A DNA stretch of 64,000 nt from positions 124,001-188,000 of the forward strand of contig NZ_JAHVJA010000009.1 in assembly GCF_019801465.1 (NCBI RefSeq), in the 5' to 3' direction. Origin of the DNA: Leisingera daeponensis (GTDB lineage Bacteria; Pseudomonadota; Alphaproteobacteria; Rhodobacterales; Rhodobacteraceae). Position numbers and translations under genes: made by a program. Positions 8,534 to 17,267 of the stretch are shown here, in pieces; positions within the stretch are counted from its first letter, which is position 1, and the number at the start of each line of letters is the position of its first letter. The notes under the pieces are model-generated. The model searched no databases. It was given only the letters and a program-made list of their open reading frames with translations, and had not been told where the DNA came from.

Positions 8534-9466
8534 ATGATCAAGGACATCCTGGGCCTGCACCACATCACGTCGATGGCTGCGAACGCCAACGAAAACAACA
8601 GCTTCTTCACCAAGGTTCTGGGCCTGCGCCGGGTCAAGAAGACGGTGAACTTTGACGCGCCGGAGTTCTACCACCTGTACTACGGCGACGAGGTCGGCAC
8701 GCCGGGGTCGGTGATGACCTATTTCCCGTTCGGCCGCATGCCCCGCGGAACCCGCGGCATTGGCGAGGTCGGCATAACCGAGTTCGCGGTTCCAAAGCAG
8801 ACCCTGTCCTATTGGAAGGACCGCCTCTCCACCTTTGAGGTCAAAGGCCTGGAGCAATCCATGGCATTTGGTGAAAACCGTCTCACCTTCGACGGGCCGG
8901 ACGGTGACAGTTTCGCCCTTGTGGAAAGCGACCTTCGTGGCCGCACGCCGTGGACCGGGGCAGATGTACCTGAAGAGACCGGGATCCTCGGGTTTCACGG
9001 GGCCCGTTTCCGCCTGCGCAACGCCGCGGCCACTGGAGAGCTTCTTGAATTCATGGGCTACCAAAAGGCGGAAAGCGGCCACGGGCTGACCCGTTATGCC
9101 GTGGAAGGCGGCAATGCGGCCGATACCATCGACCTCGAGGAACTGCCCAATGCCCCGGTTGCGGGCGAGGGCGCGGGCTCGGTGCATCACATCGCCTTTG
9201 CGGTGGAAAACCGCACCGTCCAGGAAACGGTCCGCAAGGCATTGCTGGACACCGACTACCAGGTCACTCCGGTAATCGACCGCGACTATTTCCACGCCAT
9301 CTACTTCCGTACCCCAGGCGGCGTGCTGTTCGAGATTGCCACCAATGAACCGGGGTTCAATCGCGACGAAGACAGCGCGCACCTGGGCGAGGCACTGAAA
9401 CTGCCCGCCCGCTATGAACCCTACCGCCAGCAGATCGAGCAGCTTCTGCCGCCGGTCGCAGCCTGA
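8534..9466 (+). CDS. Ring-cleaving dioxygenase, VOC superfamily (MhqO/LinE-like)
   Basis: A 310-residue two-domain VOC protein. LHHITSMAANANEN at residues 8-21 and GSVHHIAFAVENR near 216 supply two His ligands, and VLFEIATNEPGF near 265 supplies the Glu of the iron site. The overall pattern matches MhqO/MhqA of Bacillus and is related to the hydroquinone dioxygenases LinE and PcpA. The ATG at 8534 is used because the family motif starts directly after it. The next gene, an MhqD-like hydrolase, follows after 9 bases, the same pairing as in quinone-responsive operons of Firmicutes. The likely role is opening the ring of hydroquinone-type compounds or removing toxic quinones. The true substrate is not known. 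Confidence 0.88.
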   Translation: MIKDILGLHHITSMAANANENNSFFTKVLGLRRVKKTVNFDAPEFYHLYYGDEVGTPGSVMTYFPFGRMPRGTRGIGEVGITEFAVPKQTLSYWKDRLSTFEVKGLEQSMAFGENRLTFDGPDGDSFALVESDLRGRTPWTGADVPEETGILGFHGARFRLRNAAATGELLEFMGYQKAESGHGLTRYAVEGGNAADTIDLEELPNAPVAGEGAGSVHHIAFAVENRTVQETVRKALLDTDYQVTPVIDRDYFHAIYFRTPGGVLFEIATNEPGFNRDEDSAHLGEALKLPARYEPYRQQIEQLLPPVAA

Positions 9467-9475
9467 GGACCTAAC

Positions 9476-10102
9476 ATGTCCAAAGACAATTATCGCGCGC
9501 TGACCAAGGTCGGCAAACCCGGTGCCCCGCTGGTCTTCGCCTTTCACGGCACCGGCGGAGACGAGAACCAGTTCTTTGGCCTCGCGGAACAGATCCTGCC
9601 GGATGCGGCCATCATCTCCCCCCGCGGGGACGTATCGGAAATGGGCGCGGCCCGCTTCTTCCGCCGCACCGGCGAAGGCGTCTATGACATGGCGGACCTC
9701 GGCCGCGCAACCGAAGCAATGGCAGCCTTCGTTGCAGCCCACAAAGATAGGCATCCGGACACGCCGGTTTACGGCTTCGGCTATTCCAATGGCGCGAATA
9801 TCCTGGCGTCCGTGGTGATGGCGCAACCCGGCCTGTTTGACCGTGCCGGACTGCTGCATCCGCTGATCCCGTGGCAGCCGGACCCCGCTCCGGAGCTGAA
9901 AGGCCATCAGGTGCTGATCACCGCCGGGAAGCGTGACCCGATTTGCCCGTGGCCGCAAAGCCAGGCCCTGTTCGGGTGGTTCAAAGACCAAGGCGCCGAA
10001 GTGCGCACCGAAGTCCACGGCGGCGGCCACGATCTGCGGCAGGGCGAGATCGAAGCGCTGGCGGACTTCCTCAGGGCTCCGGCACTGGAGGGTGCGGCAT
10101 GA
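9476..10102 (+). CDS. Alpha/beta hydrolase, MhqD-like carboxylesterase
   Basis: A 208-residue cytoplasmic hydrolase of the phospholipase/carboxylesterase type. The oxyanion region is FAFHGTGGDENQF (about 20-32), the nucleophile elbow is GYSNGAN (Ser about 102), the acid is in AGKRDPICP (Asp about 151) and the catalytic His is in GGGHDL (about 184). The whole pattern fits MhqD, which is induced with MhqO by quinones in Bacillus. It sits 9 bases after the dioxygenase gene and overlaps the next start by four bases (ATGA), so the three are one transcript. The substrate is unknown; hydrolysis of a ring-cleavage product is a reasonable guess. Confidence 0.88.
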   Translation: MSKDNYRALTKVGKPGAPLVFAFHGTGGDENQFFGLAEQILPDAAIISPRGDVSEMGAARFFRRTGEGVYDMADLGRATEAMAAFVAAHKDRHPDTPVYGFGYSNGANILASVVMAQPGLFDRAGLLHPLIPWQPDPAPELKGHQVLITAGKRDPICPWPQSQALFGWFKDQGAEVRTEVHGGGHDLRQGEIEALADFLRAPALEGAA

Positions 10103-10344
10103 CCTGGCAACCCCATCTCGCGTCGCTCGCTGTCGGGCTGGCCATCGGGGCAATTTACGGCCTCATCGCCGTGCGCTCGCCCGCGCCGCCGGTCATCGCC
10201 CTGCTTGGACTGCTGGGCATGCTGGCCGGCGAGGCTGCCATGCAATGGCTGCGCGGCCATTCCCGGCCGGTCGCGCACGCTTTTCACCTGAAATCCTTCG
10301 CCGTGGCTGAACACAAGGACACGGCTCCTGCGGACAAGGCCTGA
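10099..10344 (+). CDS. XapX-domain (DUF1427) small membrane protein
   Basis: An 81-residue protein with two hydrophobic helices (about residues 8-25 and 28-50). The segment GAIYGLIAVRSPAPPVIALL followed by GLLGMLAGE is the XapX/DUF1427 signature. The start codon overlaps the upstream hydrolase stop (ATGA), so translation is probably coupled. The C-terminal 30 residues are polar (HSRPVAHAFHLKSFAVAEHK). XapX proteins have no established function; many copies lie beside hydrolases or dioxygenases of this kind. A longer upstream in-frame extension exists but would run through the hydrolase gene and is unlikely. Confidence 0.85.
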   Translation: MTWQPHLASLAVGLAIGAIYGLIAVRSPAPPVIALLGLLGMLAGEAAMQWLRGHSRPVAHAFHLKSFAVAEHKDTAPADKA

Positions 10345-10399
10345 GCCACGGCGAATAGCGCCCCCCCACTCGTTGCGGTCTTACGAAAGGAAACCTGTC

Positions 10400-10864
10400 A
10401 TGACCAATACCACCATAAACACCACTCCGGCAGGTAGCGATGTGCTGGCCGATGCCGACACCCTGTCCTGGACCCTGATCCGGGTCGCAGCCGGCCTGAC
10501 CCTAGTGCCGCATGGCGCACAAAAACTCTTTGGCTGGTTCGGCGGCTACGGGCTGAACGGAACCGGACAGTTCTTCGAAGAGGCTCTGGGACTGGCGCCG
10601 GGCATTCTGTTCGCCGGTGCAGCCGGGCTGACCGAATTTGCTGGCGGTCTGTTCCTGGCACTCGGACTGCTGACACGCCTGTCGGCCGCTGCTGTTGTCA
10701 CTCTGATGGCCTACGCGGCCTTCGCAGTTCACCTCGGAAACGGCTTTTTCTGGACCGACGGGGGCTTCGAATACCCGCTTCTCTGGGGCGTCGTGGCCTT
10801 GGCCATCGCGATCCGCGGCGGCGGCAAGCTCTCGGTTGATCACAAGATCGGCTGGAAATTCTGA
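10400..10864 (+). CDS. DoxX-family membrane protein
   Basis: A 154-residue integral membrane protein with four hydrophobic helices. The signature TLIRVAAGLTLVPHGAQKLFGWFGG (about residues 24-48) and GLTEFAGGLFLALGLLTRLSA (about 82-102) define the DoxX family. The ATG at 10400 has GAAAGGA upstream, which decides the start. DoxX proteins in other bacteria help in oxidative and thiol stress; in Bacillus CatD (a DoxX) works with the ring-cleaving dioxygenase CatE against catechol. Its position after MhqO/MhqD-like genes is the same theme. Membrane location is clear; a biochemical activity is not. Confidence 0.9.
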   Translation: MTNTTINTTPAGSDVLADADTLSWTLIRVAAGLTLVPHGAQKLFGWFGGYGLNGTGQFFEEALGLAPGILFAGAAGLTEFAGGLFLALGLLTRLSAAAVVTLMAYAAFAVHLGNGFFWTDGGFEYPLLWGVVALAIAIRGGGKLSVDHKIGWKF

Positions 10865-10908
10865 AAATCCCTTCGGCGTCACGCCGCAATGCAAAAAAGG
10901 AGCAACCC

Positions 10909-11595
10909 ATGTCCAAGCTTGAAGTCCTCACCCCGCAGAACAGCCAGCTGATCTTCATCGACCACCAGCCGCAGATGGCCTTCGGTGTGCAGTCGATCGA
11001 CCGCCAGACCCTGAAGAACAACACCGTCGGGCTGGCCAAGGCCGCCAGGATCTTTGACATTCCGACGACCATCACCACCGTTGAGACCGAAAGCTTCTCG
11101 GGCCACACTTATCCTGAACTGCTGGACGTCTTCCCAGAAACGCCCCTGCTGGAGCGCACGTCGATGAACTCCTGGGACGACCAGAAGGTGCGTGATGCAC
11201 TTGCCAAGGGCGCAGCTGAAGGCCGCAAGAAAATCGTCGTTTCCGGTCTGTGGACCGAAGTCTGTAACCTGACATTTGCCTTGTCGGCACTGAATGACAC
11301 CGACTACGAGATCTATATGGTTGCCGATGCTTCCGGCGGCACCACTGCCGAGGCGCATAAATACGCCATGGACCGTATGGTGCAGGCTGGCGTGGTGCCG
11401 GTGACCTGGCAACAGGTGCTGCTGGAATGGCAGCGCGATTGGGCCCGCAAAGACACTTACGACGCCACCATCGCTCTGGTTCAGGAACACTCCGGCGCCT
11501 ACGGCATGGGTGTCGATTACGCCTACACCATGGTGCATAAAGCGCCCGGCCGCAGCAGCCATGGCGGAGAGACGATGGCGCCGGTCCCTGCATAA
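10909..11595 (+). CDS. Isochorismatase-family hydrolase, YcaC-like
   Basis: A 228-residue cysteine hydrolase. The Asp of the triad is in QLIFIDHQPQMAF (about 14-26), the Lys is in GRKKIVVSG (about 106-114), and the nucleophile Cys is in LWTEVCNLTFA (about 120). YcaC-type members form octamers and have no settled substrate; relatives cleave C-N bonds in nicotinamide, ureido or isochorismate compounds. A ribosome site AAGGAG lies at about 10898. The gene is followed by a strong hairpin with a short T run, so it is probably the end of the 8534-11595 transcript. Confidence 0.88.
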   Translation: MSKLEVLTPQNSQLIFIDHQPQMAFGVQSIDRQTLKNNTVGLAKAARIFDIPTTITTVETESFSGHTYPELLDVFPETPLLERTSMNSWDDQKVRDALAKGAAEGRKKIVVSGLWTEVCNLTFALSALNDTDYEIYMVADASGGTTAEAHKYAMDRMVQAGVVPVTWQQVLLEWQRDWARKDTYDATIALVQEHSGAYGMGVDYAYTMVHKAPGRSSHGGETMAPVPA

Positions 11596-11615
11596 ACAGC
11601 AGCACCCCGCCCAGC

Positions 11616-11671
11616 GGCCTGCCGGGCCGCCCCGCCTCCCTCCTCAATCGCGCCCGGCAGGCCCTAATTTT
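11616..11671 (+). terminator. Rho-independent-type terminator after the YcaC-like gene
   Basis: GGCCTGCCGGGC at 11616-11627 pairs perfectly with GCCCGGCAGGCC at 11652-11663 (12 bp), with a 24-base loop, followed by CTAATTTT. This is a strong GC hairpin with a T run. It lies 20 bases after the upstream stop and ends 15 bases before the next start, so it may terminate or attenuate read-through into the amidohydrolase gene. Confidence 0.7.
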
Positions 11672-11685
11672 CCGGAGGACTGATC

Positions 11686-13641
11686 ATGACCACCCGCCGC
11701 CGCAGCCTGCTTGCTGGTCTCGGAGCAGCAACCGCCCTCGCAGCCGCCCGCCCGCACCTCGCCTGGAGCCAGACCATGACCGCACCTGACCTGATCCTGC
11801 GCAATGGCAAGATCACCACGCTTGACCCTGACACCCCCGAAGCTTCGGCCATCGCCATCCGGGACGGCAAGGTCGCCGCCATCGGCAGCGATGCCAGCAT
11901 CATGGAGCTGGCGGCGGACGACACCCGGGTAATCGACATGAACAGCCGCCGTGTGATCCCGGGGCTCAATGACAGCCACACCCATGTGATCCGCGGCGGC
12001 TTGAACTACAACATGGAGCTGCGCTGGGAGAACGTGCCCTCGGTCGCGGATGCGCTGGCGATGCTGCGCAAGCAGGCCGCCAACACGCCCAGCCCGCAAT
12101 GGGTGCGCGTGGTCGGCGGCTGGTCCGAGTTCCAGTTCGCCGAGCGCCGCATGCCAACGCTCGAGGAAATCAACGCAGCCGCGCCGGACACGCCGGTCTT
12201 TGTCCTGCACCTCTATTCCAGCGCGCTGCTGAACCGGGCCGCGCTGCAGGCGCTGGGGATCACCAAAGACACCCCGAACCCGCCCGGCGGCGAGATCGAG
12301 CGCGACGCCAAGGGCAACCCCACCGGCATGCTGATCGCCCGCCCCTCGGCGCTGATCCTCTACTCGACGCTGGCGCAGGGGCCGAAGCTTGAGGCCGAGC
12401 ATCAGAAGAACTCCACCCGCCACTTCATGCGCGAGCTGAACCGCCTGGGCGTCACCAGCGTGATCGACGCGGGCGGCGGCGGCCAGAAATACCCCGAAGA
12501 CTACGATGTCATCCAATCGCTGCACGACGCGGACCAGCTTACGTTGCGCATTGCCTACAACCTCTTTGCGCAGCAGGCCGGCCAGGAGCTGAGCGACTAC
12601 GAGCGCTGGATCGGCATGACGGAACCGGGCGCGGGCGACGCCATGCTGCGGATGAACGGCGCGGGCGAGAACCTGGCCTGATCGGCGGCGGATTTCGAAA
12701 ACTTCCTGGAGCCGCGCCCCGACCCCGCGCCGGTGATGGAGGCGGAGCTGGAGAAGATCGTCGAACTGCTGGCGACCAACGAATGGCCCTTCCGCATCCA
12801 TGCGACCTATGACGAGACCATCGACCGCTTCCTCACCGTGTTCGAACGGGTGAACGGCAAGACGCCCTTCAAGACCCGCTTCATCATCGACCACGCCGAG
12901 ACCATCAGCCCCTGCAACATCGAGCGGATCAAGGCGCTTGGCGGCGGCATCGCCACCCAGCACCGTATGGCCTTCCAGGGCGAGTATTTCGCCGCCCGCT
13001 ACGGCGCGGAGGCGGCTGAGGCCACGCCCCCGATCCGCGAAATGCTGCGCACCGGCGTGCCGGTCGGCGGCGGCACCGATGCCACAAGGGTGGCCAGCTA
13101 CGACCCCTGGGTCGCGATGCACTGGCTGACCACCGGCAAGACCGTCGGCGGGCTGACACTGTATGGCGAAAACAACCTGCTGACCCGGGAGGAAGCACTG
13201 GCGGTCTGGACCACCGGCTCGGCCTGGTTCTCAGGGGCGCAGGACGTGAAGGGGCGGCTCAGCCCCGGCATGTACGGCGATCTCGCGGTCCTGTCGGACG
13301 ACATGATGACGGTGCCGGACGCGCGGATCCGCTCGATCACCTCGGTCCTTACTGTGGTCGGCGGCAAGATCGTCTTTGCGGATGCCGAGTTCGACGGCCT
13401 GAACCCGCCGCTGCCGCCCGCCAGCCCGGACTGGTCCGTGAACGCCCTGTTTGCCAGCCCGGCCGAACGCCAGCCTGCGCAGGCCCCGGCAGGAGCGGAG
13501 ATGCGGGCCTGCCACGATGGCTGCGCCAGCGGCTGCGGTATGCATGGCCACAACCATGGCATTGCCTGGGCCAGCCCGATCCCGGTCAGCGACAAGGGCG
13601 CCTTTTGGGGAGCCCTCGGCTGCTCCTGCTTCGCCGTCTGA
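11686..13641 (+). pseudogene. Tat-exported YtcJ-like amidohydrolase interrupted by one in-frame TGA
   Basis: One open frame of 652 codons broken only by TGA at 12679-12681. Up to the stop it encodes a Tat signal (TTRRRSLLAG), the amidohydrolase entry LILRNGKITTLDP, and the metal motif NDSHTHV (about residue 90). After the stop the same frame continues with SAADFENFLEPRPDPAP, HATYDETIDRF, FIIDHAETI, GGGTDATRV and the closing HDxxxxG-type barrel pieces. Both halves align as one YtcJ/AepA-like enzyme, and the codon before SAADFE is expected to be an aromatic residue, so TGG to TGA is the simplest change. The two halves appear otherwise intact, which points to a recent mutation, a sequence error or read-through. 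The C-terminus carries a Cys/His-rich tail, CHDGCASGCGMHGHNHG. The start has CCGGAGGA upstream. Confidence 0.8.
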
Positions 13642-13687
13642 ACCTGCCTGCCAACCCGGCGGCCAGCCCATCAAAAGGAGAACACTG

Positions 13688-13987
13688 ATGCCGGATCCAA
13701 TGATCACCTACAGCGATGCGGATACCAAGGGCCGCTACTCAGCCACTTTCCACGGGGTGGACGGCGAGGCTTATCTGACGACCTCGAAGTTGTCCGCGGC
13801 CACGGTGATCGCCGATGGCACCGTTGTTCCTGACAGCATGCGCGGCATGGGCGCAGGCGCTGCATTGGCCAAGCGCCTGATCGCGGACGCCCGCGCCGCC
13901 GGGCAGAAGATCGTGCCGCTTTGCCCGTTCGTGCGGGCCTACGCCGGAAAACACCGCGAGGAGCTTACTGATGTCATCCAATGGTAA
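13688..13987 (+). CDS. GNAT-fold N-acetyltransferase, small YjdJ type
   Basis: A 99-residue single-domain protein. The acetyl-CoA loop is DSMRGMGAGAALAKRLIADAR (spanning about residues 48-68) and the following strand IVPLCPFVRAY is typical of the YjdJ-type minimal GNAT proteins. AAAAGGAG lies 8 bases before the ATG. The stop lies 17 bases inside the next gene, so the two are translationally coupled. The acceptor substrate is unknown. It could act on the product of a neighbouring enzyme, but nothing in the sequence shows this. Confidence 0.82.
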   Translation: MPDPMITYSDADTKGRYSATFHGVDGEAYLTTSKLSAATVIADGTVVPDSMRGMGAGAALAKRLIADARAAGQKIVPLCPFVRAYAGKHREELTDVIQW

Positions 13988-15566
13988 CCCCGTTCCCGAG
14001 GGCGGCACCTTCGCGCCCTTCACAAGCGGGGCCTTTGCCTTGTTGTGGACGGCCACGCTGATCTCGAACATTGGCACATGGATGCATGAAGTCGGGGCCG
14101 GCTGGCTGATGACAACGCTGAACCCGGACCCGGCGGTCGTTACCTTGGTTCAGGCGGCAACAACGCTCCCTGTGTTCTGTTTCGCACTGCTGGCGGGCGC
14201 GCTGGCCGACCGGCTGGACAAGCGCCGCTTGCTGATCGGCATTAACCTGGCCTTGATGGCGGTGGTTTCCCTCCTGGCGCTGCTGGTCTGGCGGGATGCG
14301 ATGACCCCCATGTTGCTGATTGTCTTCACCCTTGCCATCGGCACCGGGGCTGCCTTCATGGCTCCCGCCTGGCAGGCCGTGGTGCCGCAGCTTGTACCCC
14401 GGACAAATCTGCGCCCCGCCATTGCGCTGAATTCGATGGGGATCAACATCAGCCGGGCGATCGGCCCGGCCCTGGCGGGGGTGCTGATCGCCACCCTGGG
14501 TCTGGCTGCGCCTTTCGTTTTGAACGCCCTCAGCTATGTGGTCATCATCGCCGCCCTGCTTCTCTGGCGCCCCGCTCCCATGCCGCCCAAAACCTCACGC
14601 ACCACTATTCTGGCCGAAATGGGTACCGGCCTGCGCCACGTGCGCCACAACCCGGCCATGCTGGAAACCCTGATCCGGGCAGCCGCCTTCTTTGTCTTCG
14701 CTTCCGCCTATTGGGCACTGCTGCCGCTGATCGCGCGCGGTGCCGAAGGCGGCGGGTCCGAGCTCTACGGCGCGCTGATGGCGCTGATCGGCACCGGGGC
14801 GGTTGCGGGGGCTCTGCTGCTGCCGCGCCTCAAGAAGCGGTTCACCTCGGATCAGACGGTGCAGATCGGCACCTTCGGCACGGTGATTGCCCTTCTTGCC
14901 ATGGCAGTCTCGAACGCGCCGGCAGCCCTGATGGCGGCCGCCTTACTGGGCGGATTGTCCTGGATCGCAATTTTGACCTCGTTCCATGTTTCAGCCCAGA
15001 CGGCCCTGCCCGACTGGGTGCGGGCGCGCGGCCTTGCTGTCTTCCTTATGGTGTTCTTCGGATCAATGTCCGCTGGCTCTGTTGTCTGGGGACAGGCGGC
15101 GGCGAAGGGATCGATCCCTATGACCCTCCTGGTTGCCGCAGCCGGGCTGGCACTGGCGCTGTTTGCAACACGCCGCTTCAGGATCGGTCAGGGAGAGACC
15201 CAGGACCTGACACCGGCCTCAGTCTGGCCCGATGCACCAGCAATCAGTGAGGATCAGTCGGGTGACCGTCCTGCAATGGTCACTGTAGAATACCAAATCG
15301 CAGCGGAGGACCGGCAAACGTTCCTAAAACTAATCACACAGTTTTCAAAGGAGCGGCTGCGGGATGGGGCCACGCGCTGGCATCTTCACCAGAGCGTCGA
15401 GGATCCCGGCAGCTGGATCGAGACATTCCATCTGCCGAGCTGGTTTGAACATCTTGAACAGCACAAACGCGTCACCAGTGCGGATGTCACTGCTCAATCG
15501 GAACTCAAGGCGCTTGATTTGCGTCCGGATGGCCCCACCGTTCGCCACTACATCAAGCCCGACTGA
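13971..15566 (+). CDS. MFS transporter with C-terminal ABM-like domain
   Basis: A 531-residue protein. Residues about 15-410 form a 12-helix MFS exporter of the EntS-like group (Pfam MFS_3 type); the loop ADRLDKRRLL (about 79-88) is the A-motif. After a linker (about 415-430), residues about 431-531 form a soluble domain starting MVTVEYQIAAEDRQTF and ending VRHYIKPD, which resembles the antibiotic-biosynthesis-monooxygenase (ABM) dimeric barrel with its WIETFHLPSW segment. Exporters with this tail are common in proteobacteria. It probably pumps out a small toxic molecule; the tail may bind or oxidise it. It overlaps the GNAT gene by 17 bases. Confidence 0.87.
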   Translation: MSSNGNPVPEGGTFAPFTSGAFALLWTATLISNIGTWMHEVGAGWLMTTLNPDPAVVTLVQAATTLPVFCFALLAGALADRLDKRRLLIGINLALMAVVSLLALLVWRDAMTPMLLIVFTLAIGTGAAFMAPAWQAVVPQLVPRTNLRPAIALNSMGINISRAIGPALAGVLIATLGLAAPFVLNALSYVVIIAALLLWRPAPMPPKTSRTTILAEMGTGLRHVRHNPAMLETLIRAAAFFVFASAYWALLPLIARGAEGGGSELYGALMALIGTGAVAGALLLPRLKKRFTSDQTVQIGTFGTVIALLAMAVSNAPAALMAAALLGGLSWIAILTSFHVSAQTALPDWVRARGLAVFLMVFFGSMSAGSVVWGQAAAKGSIPMTLLVAAAGLALALFATRRFRIGQGETQDLTPASVWPDAPAISEDQSGDRPAMVTVEYQIAAEDRQTFLKLITQFSKERLRDGATRWHLHQSVEDPGSWIETFHLPSWFEHLEQHKRVTSADVTAQSELKALDLRPDGPTVRHYIKPD

Positions 15567-15599
15567 CATTCTCAAGAGCCATTCGAAAGGAACAAGCCA

Positions 15600-16559
15600 A
15601 TGAGCTGGAACCCGACCCACAATCCCGAATGCCCCGAATGCGGCGATGCGATCGACACTCTGATCATCCCGCGCGCCCGCGACCTCGGCGGGTTTGAAGT
15701 CCGCCGCGCACTGCCCTCGGTCAACCGCCAGATGGTCGGGCCCTTTATCTTCTTTGATCAGATGGGGCCGGCGGAATTTATCACCGAGGGCGGCATCGAC
15801 GTCCGCCCGCATCCCCACATCGGCCTGGGCACGGTGACCTACCTCTACCAGGGGGAGTTTGAGCATCGCGACAGCCTTGGCACCCACCAGATGATCTATC
15901 CCGGCGAGGTGAATTGGATGGTCGCGGGCAAGGGCGTCACCCACTCGGAGCGCACCAGCGAGGAAACCCGCGCGACGCGCCACAGCCTGTTCGGCATTCA
16001 GACCTGGATCGCGCTTCCTGAAGACAAAGAGGACATGGATCCCGGGTTCGAGCACCACAAGAAGGACGCCCTGCCCGAAATCATTGATGGCGGCGCCAGA
16101 GCCAAGCTGATCCTCGGCAGCGCCTACGGCCAGCAAAGTCCGGTCACCATGCACACCGAAACCTTTTATCTGGATGTGACGCTTGAGCCCGGCGCCCAAT
16201 TTCCCTTACCCGATAACCATGAGGATCGCGGCATATATGTGACTGAAGGCTCCATTGAGGTGGCCGGCCAGAGTTTTGAGGCTGGTCGCATGATGGTCTT
16301 CCGCCCGGGTGACTCCATCAGTGCCCGCGCGGGCACGCGCGGCGCCCGTCTGATGCTGCTGGGTGGAGCCACCATGAATGAAGGCCGCTACATCTGGTGG
16401 AACTTTGTTTCCTTTTCAAAAGACAAGATCGAAGAGGCAAAAGAAGCGTGGAAGGCCGCTGAGTGGAACAACGGCCCGTTCAGACTGCCACCGGGAGACG
16501 AAGAAGAGCACATTCCGATCACCGCTGAACTGGATCGCACCAGTCCGCGGGGCAAGTGA
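15600..16559 (+). CDS. Pirin-family bicupin
   Basis: A 319-residue protein with two cupin domains. The N-terminal metal site is complete: RPHPHIGLGTVTYLYQG (about 63-80, two His) and GKGVTHSERT (about 110-119, His and Glu). The C-terminal cupin contains GIYVTEGSIEVAGQSFEAG (about 211-229). Some pirins (E. coli YhhW) oxidise quercetin, and others are redox-state switches. Placement after genes for aromatic and quinone metabolism supports a quinone or flavonoid oxidase role, by inference. GAAAGGAA lies upstream of the start, and the gene follows the MFS stop by 33 bases. Confidence 0.9.
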   Translation: MSWNPTHNPECPECGDAIDTLIIPRARDLGGFEVRRALPSVNRQMVGPFIFFDQMGPAEFITEGGIDVRPHPHIGLGTVTYLYQGEFEHRDSLGTHQMIYPGEVNWMVAGKGVTHSERTSEETRATRHSLFGIQTWIALPEDKEDMDPGFEHHKKDALPEIIDGGARAKLILGSAYGQQSPVTMHTETFYLDVTLEPGAQFPLPDNHEDRGIYVTEGSIEVAGQSFEAGRMMVFRPGDSISARAGTRGARLMLLGGATMNEGRYIWWNFVSFSKDKIEEAKEAWKAAEWNNGPFRLPPGDEEEHIPITAELDRTSPRGK

Positions 16560-16566
16560 CCGCCAA

Positions 16567-16597
16567 GGCCGGGCTCCGATTGCGGGACGGCCCGGCC
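16567..16597. terminator. Hairpin after the pirin gene
   Basis: GGCCGGGC at 16567-16574 pairs with GCCCGGCC at 16590-16597 (8 bp, 15-base loop). It begins 8 bases after the pirin stop. There is no T run, so it may be a Rho-assisted or transcript-stabilising structure. The rest of the space to 16739 shows no gene; it separates convergent genes. Confidence 0.4.
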
Positions 16598-16739
16598 CGC
16601 GCTGCCGCCAGAGAATGAGCTTACACCTTCGCGACGCAATGCGGACTCACCCGAACATCCTGAACGGCGGCTGAGGATTTGGGCGCCGCAACCGGTTTTG
16701 CCCAGCAGATACGGCCGCTTCTTGATCCATCAATCAGTA

Positions 16740-17246
16740 CTACAAGACAACAACGGCGCCGCCGACTAGCAGAACTGCATTGAGCATGCCCCACAGCGTC
16801 ATCTGGAAATGCGTGTTCTGACCGCCTTCGTGCCCGAACCAATAGCAAAACCAGTTTCCGACGATCAGAAACCCGCACCAGGTCGCGGTAAACATCAAGG
16901 TTCCAGCCAGCCCAAGGGCAATGGCCGTGTCCTGGGCCATCTGTCCGGCGGCGGACATGGCAAGCGCGGCTGACCCGGCCCAGAGCGCGGCGGTGGCCGC
17001 GAGTTCCCACGAGACAATGAGCCGGAACAGGACGCGGCGCACTCTAGCGCTGGTAACCCTGCGATGGGCGACAAAGCGGTAGGCTTCCGGGTACTCCTCC
17101 CGCATGCGGGTCATGTCCATGACCTCGGCGGTGTAGGTTTCATTCAGAAAAGGGTGCAGGAGGTTTTCCAGCGCGCCAATTGTCAGCCAGGCGGCCATGA
17201 AGGCAACGCTGACTGCCTGCGCGGCCAGTACGGTGGTTTCCAGCAA
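16740..17246 (-). CDS. DUF2165 small integral membrane protein
   Basis: A 168-residue protein with four hydrophobic helices (about residues 8-30, 72-98, 103-128 and 148-168). The patterns AWLTIGALENLLHPFLNE and WCGFLIVGNWFCYWFGHEGGQNTHFQMTLWG (split by the helix boundary) are the DUF2165 hallmarks as I know them. Function is unknown. It follows the family-5 binding-protein gene on the same strand after a strong hairpin, so it may be only weakly cotranscribed with it. It is convergent with pirin. Confidence 0.8.
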   Translation of the reverse strand: MLETTVLAAQAVSVAFMAAWLTIGALENLLHPFLNETYTAEVMDMTRMREEYPEAYRFVAHRRVTSARVRRVLFRLIVSWELAATAALWAGSAALAMSAAGQMAQDTAIALGLAGTLMFTATWCGFLIVGNWFCYWFGHEGGQNTHFQMTLWGMLNAVLLVGGAVVVL

Positions 17247-17267
17247 TGCTCTGCTCTCCGCTGCTGT

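Noticed and set aside
12679-12681. TGA as selenocysteine in the amidohydrolase
   Set aside because: The position expects an aromatic residue, not Cys, and no SECIS-like hairpin is obvious right after the codon.
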